This document shows positions 20,885-32,634 of a DNA stretch of 64,000 nucleotides, piece by piece. The stretch comes from Bromus sterilis (taxonomy: Eukaryota > Streptophyta > Magnoliopsida > Poales > Poaceae): NCBI GenBank assembly GCA_950022295.1, contig OX465598.1, positions 178,020,001-178,084,000 of the forward strand, given 5' to 3'. Both the position numbers and the translations under genes were made by a program. Each line of letters begins with the position of its first letter. The stretch's first letter is position 1. The notes beneath the pieces are model-generated. The model worked only from the letters and a program-made list of their open reading frames with translations. It was not told the origin of the DNA and did no database searches.

Positions 20885-23800
20885 ATGGCGCCCAAGCGTG
20901 GTGGCGGTGTGACTAGGTGAGGCCGTGGCCATGGTGGCCGTGGTGGCCGCACGCCTCGTTCTTCACGCGGTGGGCGTGGTGGTGTTGCATCGGCGCCTTC
21001 TTCTTCTTCCATGGAGGAGGGCTTTTGGCGCTATGACTTTCTTTTGCGTGTTCTTAGCCGGACCGCTGCCCGGATTCCTCTCCCTTTCTCGTTTTCCTCC
21101 ATTGCCTCCGAGCGTGGTTTGAGGGGTTTCTGGCTCCGTCTTCACGGATGCGCTCGGTCTTCTTCTTGGGTGGAGTTGGAAGTTGATAGTTCATCCTTTA
21201 TTTTCCTTGGATCTGGCTGGAGGACGTTTTCTCGTCGGTTGAATTTGTGCGACAGAGATAGTCTTTGCTGTCATTTTGATGGCAAAGATGCTGTAAGGCC
21301 CGATATGCGGTACTGTTCCAGATCTAGATGTTTCCATCCAGATCCGGGGAAAAAGCACATATCGGTCCCACCGCGACATATGACGAAGTGATATGCCCCG
21401 GATTTCCAATATGATATCACAACATTACAGATAAAAGGATACAACATCTCATACAATCGGCATACAACTGCCTTAAATACAATACATCAGCGGAAGGTAT
21501 ATGTCTGAGTACAGACTAAAATCAAATGCCTACTGGAAAAGAGAAAAACATCGATCCCCATAACCACATGGGTCCATGCCCTCCGCCGGGATCCGCCTAA
21601 CTATTCGTCGTCGAGTCTCCACGTGAAACGTCGATCACCATACCTGTTGTCGATCAAGAACCCTGAAAAGAGTTTGGGGGTAGTATCATGAGTACAGAAG
21701 TACTCAGCATCCAACTGTAGTGGTCAACAGACCCAGCAAGGACTTCATCACTCGTCATTCTAGGAGAACTAGTAGTTTACGGTAAGGATGGGATAAGTGG
21801 TGAGGTTGCTGCCGCGCTAGCATTTATGAAGTGGCTAACGATCTAGAGAGTAAGATAAGAAGCCAAGCATTCGATGAGGAATCGCCTCCAACAAGTCTTG
21901 CTATCAACTACTTACGCAAGCATAACACCTATCCTATCCTTGTCCTCCTCTTCGCATCCCGACGAAGAAGAAGCAGTCAAGGCACACACACGTTGATCAA
22001 GTTTCATTAAGATTATCTCAGTTGTTGTTGTCTATGAACAAGGAGTAGGTCTCAAGTCGTCCATAACCGTGGACATGGCTTCTCGAAAAGATTTAACTCT
22101 GTAGGGGTGTACCAACTGCCCATTACAAGGCTCCGCACGCACGACCATCTCTCTCAGTTGCTACCCATGATAGGCAATCATTTTATGATTTAGTCCCAAG
22201 AGATCCGGAACGACAGGTCCCTCTAACTAACAACGCACAAATCCGGGTGGCCCTCGGTGAGTCGACATCCAACTCAAAAGCCGGCCGCGCTCTCGAATCG
22301 TTCTCTACCGTCTGGACGAGGTCGGGATAACCTACCCTCGCCCGGGCAGGATCCCTAGCTTCCACATTTGGACGAACAGGATATACCATCCCACTGGCCC
22401 GGTTTGTTTTAAATCCACTGGCTGCAGACCAGTTATGCATGCGGTTTTCAAGTGGTAAAATCAGCTTGGGCCACCACTAGAAATGTTTGAAGCTAGCTAG
22501 GGAAAACAAGGGGACCCCATAGCATCCCACACGCGGTTAGGCACGCTCAGTCTTAAAACCAATACCCGGAACTCGGATCCTAGGTGACTCGAATGGAACA
22601 AAGCGTCGGGGCGGGATAGCCTAGACCTTCCATCCTTCGTCGAATATAGTCAACATTTTAATAATCATATCATCAACAACAATATAATAATGTGATATCC
22701 CAAACCAAGGAGTAACAAGGTAACATCGTAGCATCCTAAGCATGCATACTAAGCAGGGGCTGAGCAACGAGCAATAGTAACATAGCAGTACAAGGTTTGC
22801 TGGGAAGGGACATGGCTGTATCTGTTTGAAAGAGGCTGTAAACATGTGGTAGGATCAAACATCGAACCTAACCTAGACTAGCATGCAAACCGCTGGTTGA
22901 AATAGAATGGATCATAAGTAATGTATAGTCCTTGCCTGTTGATAAGTCGGGTTCCGAAGGTGTAGTCGATCGCAAGCTCACATCGTCTCTGAAGGTACCC
23001 GCGAGAGCACACAAGAGGGTAAACACTGGAAATCAATCAAGGAGCAAGCATTTATTACTACGAAGAAAACACAAGTAAGCATCTACAAGAAGGCAACACG
23101 AGACATCGCACCTACCGTCGAGAGCGGTTACTAACACGTTAAGTGGAGTACTCGTCACACACGACGATACCGCACATTTAGAAAGGTTCAAGTTGTTTAA
23201 CTACACAAGTTGAGCAAGGTTGTTAGCATGGCATCTCACTCAAGCATGGCATAGCACACAAACATGACAAGAGGTGAAGCATAAAGGAAACTATCTATGC
23301 TAGTCAATTTAAGTGGGGGTAAAACCTATACATGGCAACTATTACGGACCCCACGATATTTATTGCATTTGGTACTGTTTTGCCCCTAAACATATTTTAT
23401 TATTTTTATTAGCCAGCAAGAGAAGCATAAACACAATCTACATGCAATTCTAGTCAAGTTACATATAAGGAACATTTAAAACAGAGCAACGGTTAAAAAG
23501 TTATTAAAGAAACAATTTACGGTGGCATGCGATGTAATTAGCAGTCAAACAACATGTAAAGAAAGTAAAACATGGCAACAAGCAACATTTTATTAATCTA
23601 CGCGCAAAACGGGGCAACTTTCATGTAGAAAGCGTCTCCATCCGAGCTACTGGTGAAAAGATATCGCCACCGCAAAAATAAAATACAAAGTGCCATTTAA
23701 TTAAACTAGAAAAGAAAAAAACATCTACCGGGCCAACAGTACTGGGCCAAGACCATCTAGTGCAACAGTAAAAAAACAAATAAAAAAAGGAAAAGGGGAG

Positions 23801-25195
23801 GCGCCTCACCGAGTTGGGCCATGGCCCATTAGGCGTGGGCGACGCATAGCGCTGGGGTGCCCCAGGCGGTGAATGGCCGCGGGCCACGTGGGCGTGGACT
23901 GGGCCGTAGGGGGAGCACCGGCCCACAGCGGTTACAGGCGGCTGGATCGGGGAGGCCGATCCAGTCGGCCATGGCGTCGGGGCGGCGCGCGACAGCCGGC
24001 CTCCGGCGAGGTCCCGAGGAGGCGCGGCGCTGCAGGAGGCGAGGGGTGGTAGGGAGGCTCAGATCCGGCCGAAGGGGCGCCGGCGGCGAGGTCCAAGGCG
24101 GCGGGGTCGGCGGCATGTGGAGCTTCGAGCTCGGGGACGGCTTCCATGGCGCAGCTCGGCCTCGCAACAGAGAGAAAGGGAGAGGAGAGATTAGAGAGAG
24201 GAGAGGGAAGGTGAGAAGGAGAGGCTCGCGAGGGGGGGAGGACCTACAGGGGCGCGGCCGGCGGCTGCTGCATGGCGCTGCGGCCTCGGCCCGGCGGCGC
24301 TCGGGTGGAGAGGAGAGAGGTTGGTGAGAGGTGGAGGAATGGGGTGACGTGGCATATTCGTGGCCCTCCGATCTCCCGATCGAACGGCTGCAAACAAACC
24401 TGGGCTAGGGATGCAAAAATGGGGTATTTTTGGGGCAATTGTGAGGGGGGTGGCTGCAATTTTTGGCTAGGGAAACCCTAGAAAGGGGTGGGAGTGTGGT
24501 GGTCTTTATATAGCCCAGGTGGCGGGCAGTTTGCAAAAACATCCCCGGTTTTTCTCTCTCGCGCACGGTGTTTACGTTTCTGACCGCCGTGGGTCCGCAG
24601 GACCTCCGATTCGGGTAAAACTTCGAACTGCGCGATCAGCGCGTCGAGCCAGCGGCGTTCACCTCGCGCTGGAACCGTTCTGAGAAAACTTTCCGGCGCG
24701 CTATAAAAATAACCCGTTTAATTACTAAACGAGGGTTTTTGTTCCGTTGGTTGCGGCTGGTCTCGTGCGGTTTTCGCGACGGTGATCGGGTGAAACCCGG
24801 TGTCGCAAGGTCGAGTGTCAGGGTGGCAAGGGTCGGTCTCCGTCCGGTACGAGATAAGAGGGGGAAAAATAATCGCCGATCGATAGATCGGGGATGCAAA
24901 CACCGCAAACAAATCAGACAATCAAACAATTCTCTCCGAAAACAAATTTTTTAATTTTTGTGAAATCTGGGCTGTTACAGATGCTCTCACCGTTCGTGCA
25001 TTTGATGCCGGTGGCAATCGTCTAGATCCATACTCAGAGGAAGCAAGCAGTGGCGATTTTGATGGATCGAGTGGTGGTTCTCCTGCTTCTCCCGTGACTT
25101 CATCTTCGGCTGGCTCTTCGGCTGATGGTGCTTGCTCTTCTAGTTCTAAGGATGAACTGGATGTCAAGCCGGTCGTCAAGCGACTGCGTCAGTAG
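20885..25195 (+). pseudogene. B3-fold-like cargo gene of E2, split by a solo LTR
   Basis: The first piece runs 20885-21291 and the second from 24985 to the stop TAG at 25193-25195; GATGC is duplicated at the break. The protein layout equals that of the E1 copy: Arg/Gly-rich start, EEGFWRYDFLLRV, FLGSGWRTFSRRLNLCDRD, then TVRAFD, an acidic Ser-rich tail and KPVVKRLRQ. Roughly 60 percent of domain residues agree by eye. Codon 12 is TGA, probably from CGA, so even without the LTR the first ATG would give a stub; an internal Met precedes EEGFWRY. It was disrupted after E2 inserted, since the solo LTR has a perfect target duplication inside it. Confidence 0.75.
21292..24979 (-). mobile_element. 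Reversed X-family solo LTR inside the E2 cargo gene
   Basis: It is 3688 bp; on the minus strand it starts TGTAACAGCCCAGATTTC and ends GGGCCTTACA. A perfect GATGC duplication flanks it (21287-21291, 24980-24984). It is collinear with X5. It has no primer site or internal region, so it is a solo LTR. The minus-strand TATA box is at 24505-24512. The GC-rich island (about 23830-24330) holds frames on both strands that the other copies do not conserve. Confidence 0.95.
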
Positions 25196-25424
25196 GCGAG
25201 GCACCTTGTAGAACTGGAGGACGACGACCTTCTTCTTCACGGACTGAGTTGCTACTTTTTCTGTGGTGATGCCCATCAGGTTGTGGCACGAAAGTGCTAA
25301 TTATCTTAGCATGAGCACACATGTAGAAGTTGATTGTAGCCCGTCTTGTAGTTCCACGGGTCCTTCAGTAGCGAAAACTGTCGTTTCGACTTCTTTGTAA
25401 TGGAAAATGTCCTTGAATCCTTTG
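25196..25424. mobile_element. E2 spacer after the cargo gene
   Basis: It aligns with E1 at about 13955-14330 (shared 'cacatgtagaagt' block). It is non-coding and ends with CTTTG (25420-25424), the target duplication of V. Confidence 0.6.
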
Positions 25425-26688
25425 TGTAAGAGCAAGTTTTGCCCCCGAAGGTTTTGGACATTGTTGGACAAAGCAGAAGTGGAACTAATATTGTTTTCGA
25501 GTATAAACAGATACTTAGGTTCCGAAAGAATGGAGTTTGCATGGAGAAGGTCGAAGGACAACTCACTGCAGTGTATCTGCAGTCATCTACCGAAGCCTTT
25601 GAAGGAAGACGACCCCTAAAAATGTTGTCGAAGAAGATGTTTCTCTCGAGCAAAAGCGCAACGAGGAGAAAGCTGAAGCTGATCGAAGACTTAGTCTTTT
25701 TGCTAGTTTCTCTTTATTTCTTGAGTCGTAGGAAAAACCGTACTATTAAGAGGGGTTTGCTAGTTGAGATCTTTGTCGAAGTGAATCTGCTCTGCTCAAC
25801 CAAAACCCACAAAAGCCTACCGAGAGAAATCTCACCGAGTCGAGCGAATAGCTCGAAGGCAAAGTCATTGCACTTCGTGCCTTCGAGAGAGAACTCGTTC
25901 GGTGAGTCAGCTTACTTGTTCCTCAAGTAAAGTTGCGCAGTGATTGGAATCCGACCGTTGTGGACACGCGTCAAGCGGTTGCATCGGGTCACTTCAGTCA
26001 TTTTACCCATCGGGATCGCCAACTATAAATACCCCGCACCCACCCGCCAGTTCGGGTTGGCTGCTCCACTGAAGATTCTAAGACAGAAGTCTGAGAGCAT
26101 CCCGAAGAGATTCATCGAGAGAAAACCTACACCCAAGTCTGAACTGAGTTGAGCAATTCATGGAGACTTAGGTTGATATTAGCCGATCTTTTTATCTTGG
26201 AGGACTGCAAGTCTCCTAGACGGTTAGGCGTTGCCTGTCAAGCAGTCGAAGAGTAATTGTCGCTGCTGAAGGAAGTTTGTAAAGGTCTCGGAGATGTCCT
26301 GAATCATCTACCACGAGTGAAAACTGGACAAGCTCGAGGAGTTTGTTGCAGTGGAGAATAGGACGGAGAGAGTTTTGCTCCAGGTGTTCAATCACCAGTC
26401 CCTCCAACCAGACGTAGCACTTTGCAGAGTGTGAACTGGTTTACCAAACATCGCTGTGTCAGGCTCGTTTTCTTTCTAGCATTTACTTCAAGTATTTACT
26501 CGTAGCCTGTTTGCCTTCGATGTTTTCTTTCGCTCTCAATCCTTTAGAGCTATGCATTACCTTCGATACTGTATTTCCTTCGATATGCCTTTAGTCCTTC
26601 GTAGTTTGCATGATTTCCTTCTAAGTTCCTTAGAATTTTTAGAAGTGATCATTCACCCCCTCCCCCTCTGATCATTCTTGAGCTTTCA
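25425..26688 (+). mobile_element. V: Copia-like solo LTR
   Basis: This 1264-bp block is absent from E1 at the same place. It starts TGTAAGAGCAAG and ends GAGCTTTCA, with a perfect CTTTG duplication (25420-25424, 26689-26693). TATAAATA at 26024-26031 is a plausible promoter. The TCACCCCCTCCCCCTCT stretch near the 3' end is common in Copia-type LTR ends, which is the only basis for that call. Open frames inside are not supported. Confidence 0.8.
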
Positions 26689-26960
26689 CTTTGTAATGAA
26701 ATTGTCCTTGACTCCTTTGTAATGAAATTTTCCTCGACTCCTTTGTAATGAAATTGTCCTTGACTCCTTTGTAATGAAATTGTCCTTTGGGTGCGCGGCA
26801 GCGCTCCCGATGGGAGTAGCCCCCGAGGCTTCGTTTGATTTGTAGAATCGAGCGTAGGCTGTGTTTTTTTGTCTACTTGGGCTTGCTTTTTTTTATTCCG
26901 AGTTTCTGATCGGGTGCGCGGCAGCGCTCCCGATGGGAGTAGCCCCCGAGTCTTTAGGTG
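26689..26960. repeat. 28-bp minisatellite and two GC-rich boxes (E2)
   Basis: TTTGTAATGAAATTGTCCTT followed by GACTCC is repeated four times (about 26690-26790) with a 28-bp period. It is followed by the two boxes with CCCGATGGGAGTAGCCCCCG seen also in E1. It is non-coding. Confidence 0.8.
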
Positions 26961-27079
26961 ATCACTTGTGATCAGGTGAAGACCAGATAACTTTGCGTTC
27001 TTTGATATGATTCTTTTGCGGAGGAGTCTTGGTGCGTCGGAGGAGATCTTGAGTTCTGGCTTCCCAGTATTTGCGTGTG

Positions 27080-27735
27080 TTTCATCGAAGATAGCGTCTT
27101 TCGGGGGGGGGGGGATTTTTGCTTGAGCTCCCGAGTGCTTTTACATATAGTCATATGTGCGAGGATAACGTCTCTCGGGGGGAGTTTTATGCTCGAGCCC
27201 CCGAGCGCTTTGAAGTATAGTCGCATGAGCGAAGATATCGTCTCTTGGGGGGGATTTTTATGCTCGAGCCCCAGTGCTTTGAAGTAAAGTCGCATGAGCG
27301 AAGATAGCGTCTCTCGGGGGGAGTTTTATGCTCGATCCCCCGAGTGCTTTGAAGTAAAGTCGCATGAGCGAAGATAGCGTCTCTCGGGGGGGAGGGGGGA
27401 GTTTTATGCTCGATCACCCGAGTGCTTTGAAGTAAAGTCGCATGAGCGAAGATAGCGTCTCTCGGGGGGGGGGGGAGTTTTATGCTCGAGCCCCCGAGTG
27501 CTTTGAAGTATAGTCGCATGAGCGAAGATAGCGTCTCTCGGGGGGAGTTTTATGCTCGAGCCCTCGAGTGCTTTGAAGTATAGTCGTATGAGCGAAGATA
27601 GCGTCTCTCGGGGGGGTGGGGGGGAGTTTTATGCTTGAGCCCCCGAGTGCTTTGAAGTATAGTCGCATGAGCGAAGATAGCGTCTCTCGGGGGGGGGGGG
27701 AGTTTTATGCTCGAGTCCCCGAGTGCTTTTAAGTG
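27080..27735. repeat. Tandem array, about 9 copies of a 70-77 bp unit (E2)
   Basis: It is the same unit as in E1 with its own consensus: GCGTCTCTCGGGGG, GAGTTTTATGCTCGAGCCCC, CGAGTGCTTTGAAGTA, TAGTCGCATGAGCGAAGATA. The unit length varies because the G run grows to 10-13 bases in several copies, sometimes interrupted (GGGGGGGTGGGGGGG). It lies between the integrase and the cargo gene, as in E1. Confidence 0.9.
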
Positions 27736-27826
27736 AGGTTTTTGGGAAGCATTATTTTATTTCTTTGAGTTTTTACATGGTTGCCGATCGGTGCTGCTGC
27801 CGATGTCTCTTACGGTGCCTAGAGGA

Positions 27827-28985
27827 CTATGGGTAGAACAGGCGTAGATTCACTACATTCCATGGGTTTCCCGCGTCCTCATTGGTCTTTGGGTTCTTCA
27901 ACCTGTATGCGCCTCCTCCTATGACTTCCAAGATGATGAACATTCCCTCCCATTGCGGGGCAAGCTTGTGCACTTTTTCCTGTATCAGCCGTAACACGAG
28001 GTCTCCTTTGGTGAACGTTCTGGTCCATAGGCGACTGCTTTGATATGTGCGCAGTTTGTCCTGGTATCCTTCAGATCTTGTGATGGTTGTGTCCCGTGCT
28101 TCGTCTGCTATGTCTTTGTTGTTCTGCAACGCTTCTTCTGCCTCTTCCTCTTCGTACCCTGAGATTCTGGGAGCTCCAAATTTTAAGTCATGCGGCAGTA
28201 CTGCTTTTGCCCCGTATACCAGGAAAAAATGTGTATACTGGGTTGAGCTGTTTGGGGTGGTGCGCAGGCCCCATAGTACTGCGGGAAGTTCCTCTACCCA
28301 GTTTCCTGCAGCTTGTTCTAGTGGTGATAGAAGTCGCTTCTTTATTCCTCCGCATACTAGGCCGTTTTGTTTCTCCACTTGACCGTTGGACTGCGGGTGG
28401 GCGACTGATGCATAGCTGATTTTGATGCCCAACTCTTGGCAGAAGTTTTGGAATTCTGCTGCTGTGAAGTTTGTGCCATTGTCTGTGATGATGTTGTGTG
28501 GCACTCCGAATCTGAAGATGATTGCTTTGATGAAGTTGACCGCCGTGAGGGCTGTTGAGCTGGTGATTGGTACTGCTTCGATCCATTTGGTGAACTTGTC
28601 GACTGCGACTAGCAGGTGTGTTCTTCCTCCTTTTGAGGATTTCTTGAGTGGTCCTACCATGTCGAGTCCCCATGTGTCAAATGGCCATGACGCGGTATGG
28701 TTTTGAGCTCCGATGTTGGGGCATGCGGCCTACCGACGAACTTTTGGCAGGCGATGCAACGCCGTACGATATCCTCTGCGTTTCTCATAGCGGTTGGTCA
28801 GTAGGAACCTGCTCGAAAGGCCTTGGCCACAAGTGCGCGACTGCTCGCGTGATGTCCGCAGGTGCCTTCGTGAATCTCGAGCAGTAGGGCTTTGCCGTCT
28901 TCTTCGTCTATGCACCTTTGGAGGACTTGAGAGATACTGCGTTTATAGAGCTGTCTGTTGATTACTGTGAATGCTTTAGATCATC
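27827..28985 (-). pseudogene. pol: E2 integrase
   Basis: The C-terminal 277 codons are open. Core motifs are AVDKFTKWIEAVPI, IITDNGTNFTAAEFQNF and HPQSNGQVEKQNG, so DDE is intact, and the tail ends NLRLFYP. Upstream, the zinc-binding part has HEGTCGHHASSRAL and CIACQ, but the frame is broken near 28680 and a TGA (CGA in the ancestor) at 28981 separates it from RT-RNase H. The core is better kept than in E1 but is no longer joined to the polyprotein. Confidence 0.85.
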
Positions 28986-30960
28986 GACTGATGCGTCGGG
29001 CTTCTGCAACGTCTTGTGGTAGGGTGCCCTCGATTAAGGATCGAAGGAAAGGTTTCGCCCAGGCTGGGCCTTCAAGTGCTGCTGGTTCTTCGGCTTCGGT
29101 TGCTTGGCTGCTTGTGCCGTCGGCTGTGCTCGTTGTTGCCACCTGTGCTGGTTCGTTTGTGTCGTCTTCCTCTGCGTCTACTTTGGGCGCCGCTGGCTTT
29201 TCTTTGATTGATCTCTGGTTGATGCTTTCGAGAAAAACGCCTGGCGGTATTGGTCCTCGAGTCGATCCGATGTTCGCAAGTTCGTCGGCTTCTGTATTGT
29301 TTGCTCTGGGGATGTAGTTGAGTTCACAGCCGTCGAATCCCCCCTCTAGTGTGTTGTAGAGCTTCTGGTAGGTTGTCATGTTCTCTGCGAGTGCATTACA
29401 GTCTCTCATCGCCTGCTGGACGACGAGGTTGGAGTCGCCATAGATCGAGAGGCGAGTGGCACAACAAGTTTTTGCCATGCGCATGCCGTGAAGTAGTTCC
29501 TCGTATTCTGCTTCGTTGTTGGAGGCATTGCTGAAGTTGATCTGGAGGATGTATTTGAGCTTCGTTCCTTTGGGGGAGACTAGGACGACGCCTGCTCCGT
29601 CTCCTTGCTGTCTTTTAGATCCTTCGAAATACATCGTCCATGAGTTGGATAGGTCTGGGGGACCTGGTGTTTGGACTTCTGCCCACTCGACCAGGAAGTC
29701 TGGGAGTACTTGGGCTTTTATTGCTGTTGGGTGTTTGAACTGCAGGTCTCGCAGGCTGAGCTCCATGTTCCACTCAGCGAGTCGACCGGTCGCTCCAGGG
29801 TTGTCAAGGATGTCCGCGAGTGGTGCACTGCTCACAATTGTGATGGAGTGTTCGTCGAAGTAGTGCGATACTTTCCTGGAGGTCATGATAATGGCGAGCA
29901 GGAGCTTCTGGTAGTGTGGGTACCACCGCTGTGGCTTTGTGAGTAGCGTGCTGAGGTAGTAGAATGGTCTTTGGATGCTCTGGATTTTTCCTTCTTCTGC
30001 GCGCTCGACGACGAGCACTGTGCTCACGACACTGCTACGTGCTGCTATGTAGAGATACAACTTTTCCCTTTCCTTAGGCACCGCCAAGATTGGTGGGGTC
30101 AAGAGGGTCTTCTTTAAGTCTGCGAATGCATTGCTGGCTTCCTCGGTCCACTCAATTTTTTCTCCTTTTCTCAGCAGTTTGTAGAATGGTAAGGTCCTTT
30201 CGCCTAACCTGCTGATGAAGCGGCTCAATGCTGCGAGCTTTCCTGTGGGCTGCTGTACTCCTCTGATGTTGGTTGGCCTTTGCATCTTGGCGATTGCTTG
30301 AACCTTTTCGGGGTTTGCTTCGATTCCTCGGGCAGAGACCATGTACCCAAGTAATTTTCCAACTGGGACGCCGAACACGCATTTTTTGGGGTTCAGCTTG
30401 ATCATGTACTTGTTGAGGGCCGCGAATGTCTCGCGGAGGTCGTCGAGTAGCGTGTTTGCGCTGTAGGTTTTGATGGCAATGCCTTCTACATAGACCTGGA
30501 CGTTCCTGCCAATCTGGTCTCTCAAGCATGCTTGCATCATCCGCTGGTACGTGGATCCCGCATTTTTTAGGCCAAAGGGCATTGTTTGATAGCAGAATAC
30601 TCCGTAGGGGGTGATGAATGAGGTGTTCTCTTCGTCTTCTTCCTTCATCCTGATCTGATTGTATCCTGAGTATGCGTCGAGGAAGGAGAGGAGGTCGCAT
30701 CCTGCTCTGGAGTCGATTATTTGATCGATTCTTGGCAAGGGGAAGTGGTATTTTAGGCAGTGCTTGTTGATAGGCCCATAGTCGACGCACATCCTCAATA
30801 CCTCGGTGTCCTTTTTAGGGACTAGGAATGGGTTTGCTATCCAGGTTGCTTTCTTCGTCTCTCGGATGAACTGTGTGTCGAGTAGTCGGTTGACTTCTTC
30901 TTCGATTGCTCTGTGCTTGGGTTATGAGAATCATCGTAGTGCCTGCTTTACTGGTTTGGT
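28986..30960 (-). pseudogene. pol: E2 reverse transcriptase with two RNase H domains
   Basis: A continuous minus-strand frame of over 600 codons. RT: CVDYGPINKHC, CDLLSFLDAYSGYNQIRM, MPFGLKNAGSTYQRMM. The active site reads YVEG (30481-30492) in place of YVDD. Then come the first RNase H (FADLKKTLLTPPIL, LYLYIAAR, with no Asp where an active enzyme has one) and a second, archaeal-type RNase H (WTMYFEGSK, NNEAEYEELLHGMRMA, YGDSNLV, NTEADELA), in which the first Asp is now Glu. This dual arrangement identifies the Tat lineage. Upstream of VPKKDTEV there are two more stops near 30930. Long but inactive. Confidence 0.88.
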
Positions 30961-31700
30961 GTTTGGCTTGATGTGGAGCGCGTGTTCTGCAAATTCTCGT
31001 GGTATCCCGGGCATGTCGGCTGGGCACCAGGCGAAAATTTTCCACTCTTCGCGAAGGAAGGTTATGAGGGCGGTTGCTTGCTCTTCTGGAAGGTGGGAAT
31101 ATACGCGAATCCTCTTCTCTGGGTCTGTTGGGTGGACTTGGTGTGTGATTGTGTCGCTGTCGATGTTGAAATCGCAGCCAAATTCTTTTGTCTATCTTCG
31201 GCTTGCCAGCGGAAATATGCTTTTGTCCGTCCCCATGGCTATTTCTTTGAGCTGTTGTTGGGCTACAAATGTGTCAGAGACTTTGTGGAAGTCGCGGTCG
31301 CACTGATCCGATTTGGTGAAGCTTCCGTTGACTATGATGATTCGTGCAGGTCCCGACATCTTGAGCTTGAGATATGCATAGTGCGGGACCGCCATGAATT
31401 GTATGAACGCTGGTCGCCCGAGTATGGCGTGTTACTGCGACTGCTAGTCGAGAACTTCAAACTCGAGGACTTTCTTTGCGAAGTTGCGCTTGCTGCCGAA
31501 GATTACATCAAGATCGATTGTTCCGATGGAGGCGGCTGCTTCACCCAGAACTAAACCATGTATTGTTGTGCCTGACTTCTTCCAGACTGATCGTGGGATT
31601 AACATCTTGCGTAGGGTGTTGGCGAAGATTATGTTTAGACTGCTGCCTCCGTCCATGAAGACTCTGTCCATGTCGTATCCTCCGATCTGGGCTTCGAGGA
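30961..31700 (-). pseudogene. pol: E2 protease region
   Basis: The retropepsin motif MDGGSSLNII is intact (about 31637-31659), followed by TLRKMLIPRSVWKKS. The frame is then stopped twice in the conserved DWQSQYHAILGRPAF block (about 31420-31446), one of them TGG to TAG. Downstream to RT there are frame changes, but IPRHARDTT- and GRPAF-type blocks remain alignable with E1. Confidence 0.75.
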
Positions 31701-32610
31701 CCAGGGGTGCATGCCCTGGCCTTGGGACTGCGGGCGAGTGGTCGCTCTGTGCGAAGGTGATGCTGGTCTCAGCGCCGCGCAGTTGGTACGTTTTAGTTAT
31801 CTTTAGGCCTTCGTCCGCTTCGGCCTGCAAGGTGTAGGCGTCTTGCTTTGCTTTCGAGGGTCTTCCTTCTTGGATCATGCAGATTCGTCCATGGGACGTG
31901 GGGTATTGCCTTTCTGTACTTGGTGCTGGCGACTGCGCGATTCTTCGAGTGCGCTTGGCTTCTCCTCCTTGAGGCTGTTGGAGAGTTCGGTGAATAGGAG
32001 ACAATCTCCTAGGGTGTGGCTTGCTCTGAGATGTCCCCGACTGTCTTCGAAACAGTGGATCGCGCAAGGTCCTTCCAGCTGCTCTTTAGCTGTGAGTTTA
32101 CTGGAGCCGGCGTGCCTTCTTCTCCTTGAGATTTGGAAGATCTGCGAGTGGTCTTCTGCTCGGCTGTGGAATCTTGGGTCAAGTTCTATCCCGTCGCTGA
32201 GTGATTGGCTCCGGATGAAGTTGGCGAATTCATATGGCCTTCGATCTAGGTAGCAGTATTCTCCGGTCTGGGCTTCAGAGTCGCTGTATTGGCGTGTGGT
32301 GGGATTCCTGGCGGCGGCGGGTCGTTGACTGGTGGGCGAGTCTTCTGTTACGCGACGCGACTCTTCGAGTGGTGTCCCCGAGTAGAGTCCTCGCGCTTGC
32401 CTTCTGAGTCGTCGAGTTCTCTTCCGTCGGCGATGGATCTGATGGTCGTCGAGGTGTTGGACTTGATTCGGCTGCAGGCTAGATGATCTTGACGAGACGA
32501 TGGAGATGCTTGTGGTGAACTTGAATTCCTCGAACGGGCTAGATCTGGTTCTAGTCCTCGAGTCTTGATCTGCTGAGGGCGGGACCGCTGAGATCGTGAT
32601 TCCAATCTAT
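31701..32610 (-). pseudogene. gag: E2 gag
   Basis: It is recognised by alignment with E1 and the fragment at 3346: the EQLEGPCAIHCFED-like block (about 32040-32080), SHGRICMIQEGRPSK, QLRGAETSITF and PGHAPLVLEAQIGGYDMDRV. The N-terminal segment has one copy of the RELDD...NDPPPP motif that is doubled in E1. Several stops and frame changes lie between 32060 and 32350. Confidence 0.7.
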
Positions 32611-32613
32611 GTA

Positions 32614-32634
32614 GTTCCCACAGACGGCGCCAAT
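32614..32634 (-). other. Primer-binding site of E2
   Basis: On the minus strand ATTGGCGCCGTCTGTGGGAA follows the 5' LTR end CCCCGTCA, identical to the E1 site. Confidence 0.75.

Noticed and set aside
25439..25930. 163-codon plus-strand frame in V
   Set aside because: V is bounded by a perfect target duplication and LTR-like ends; the frame has no domain and is absent from the E1 counterpart.
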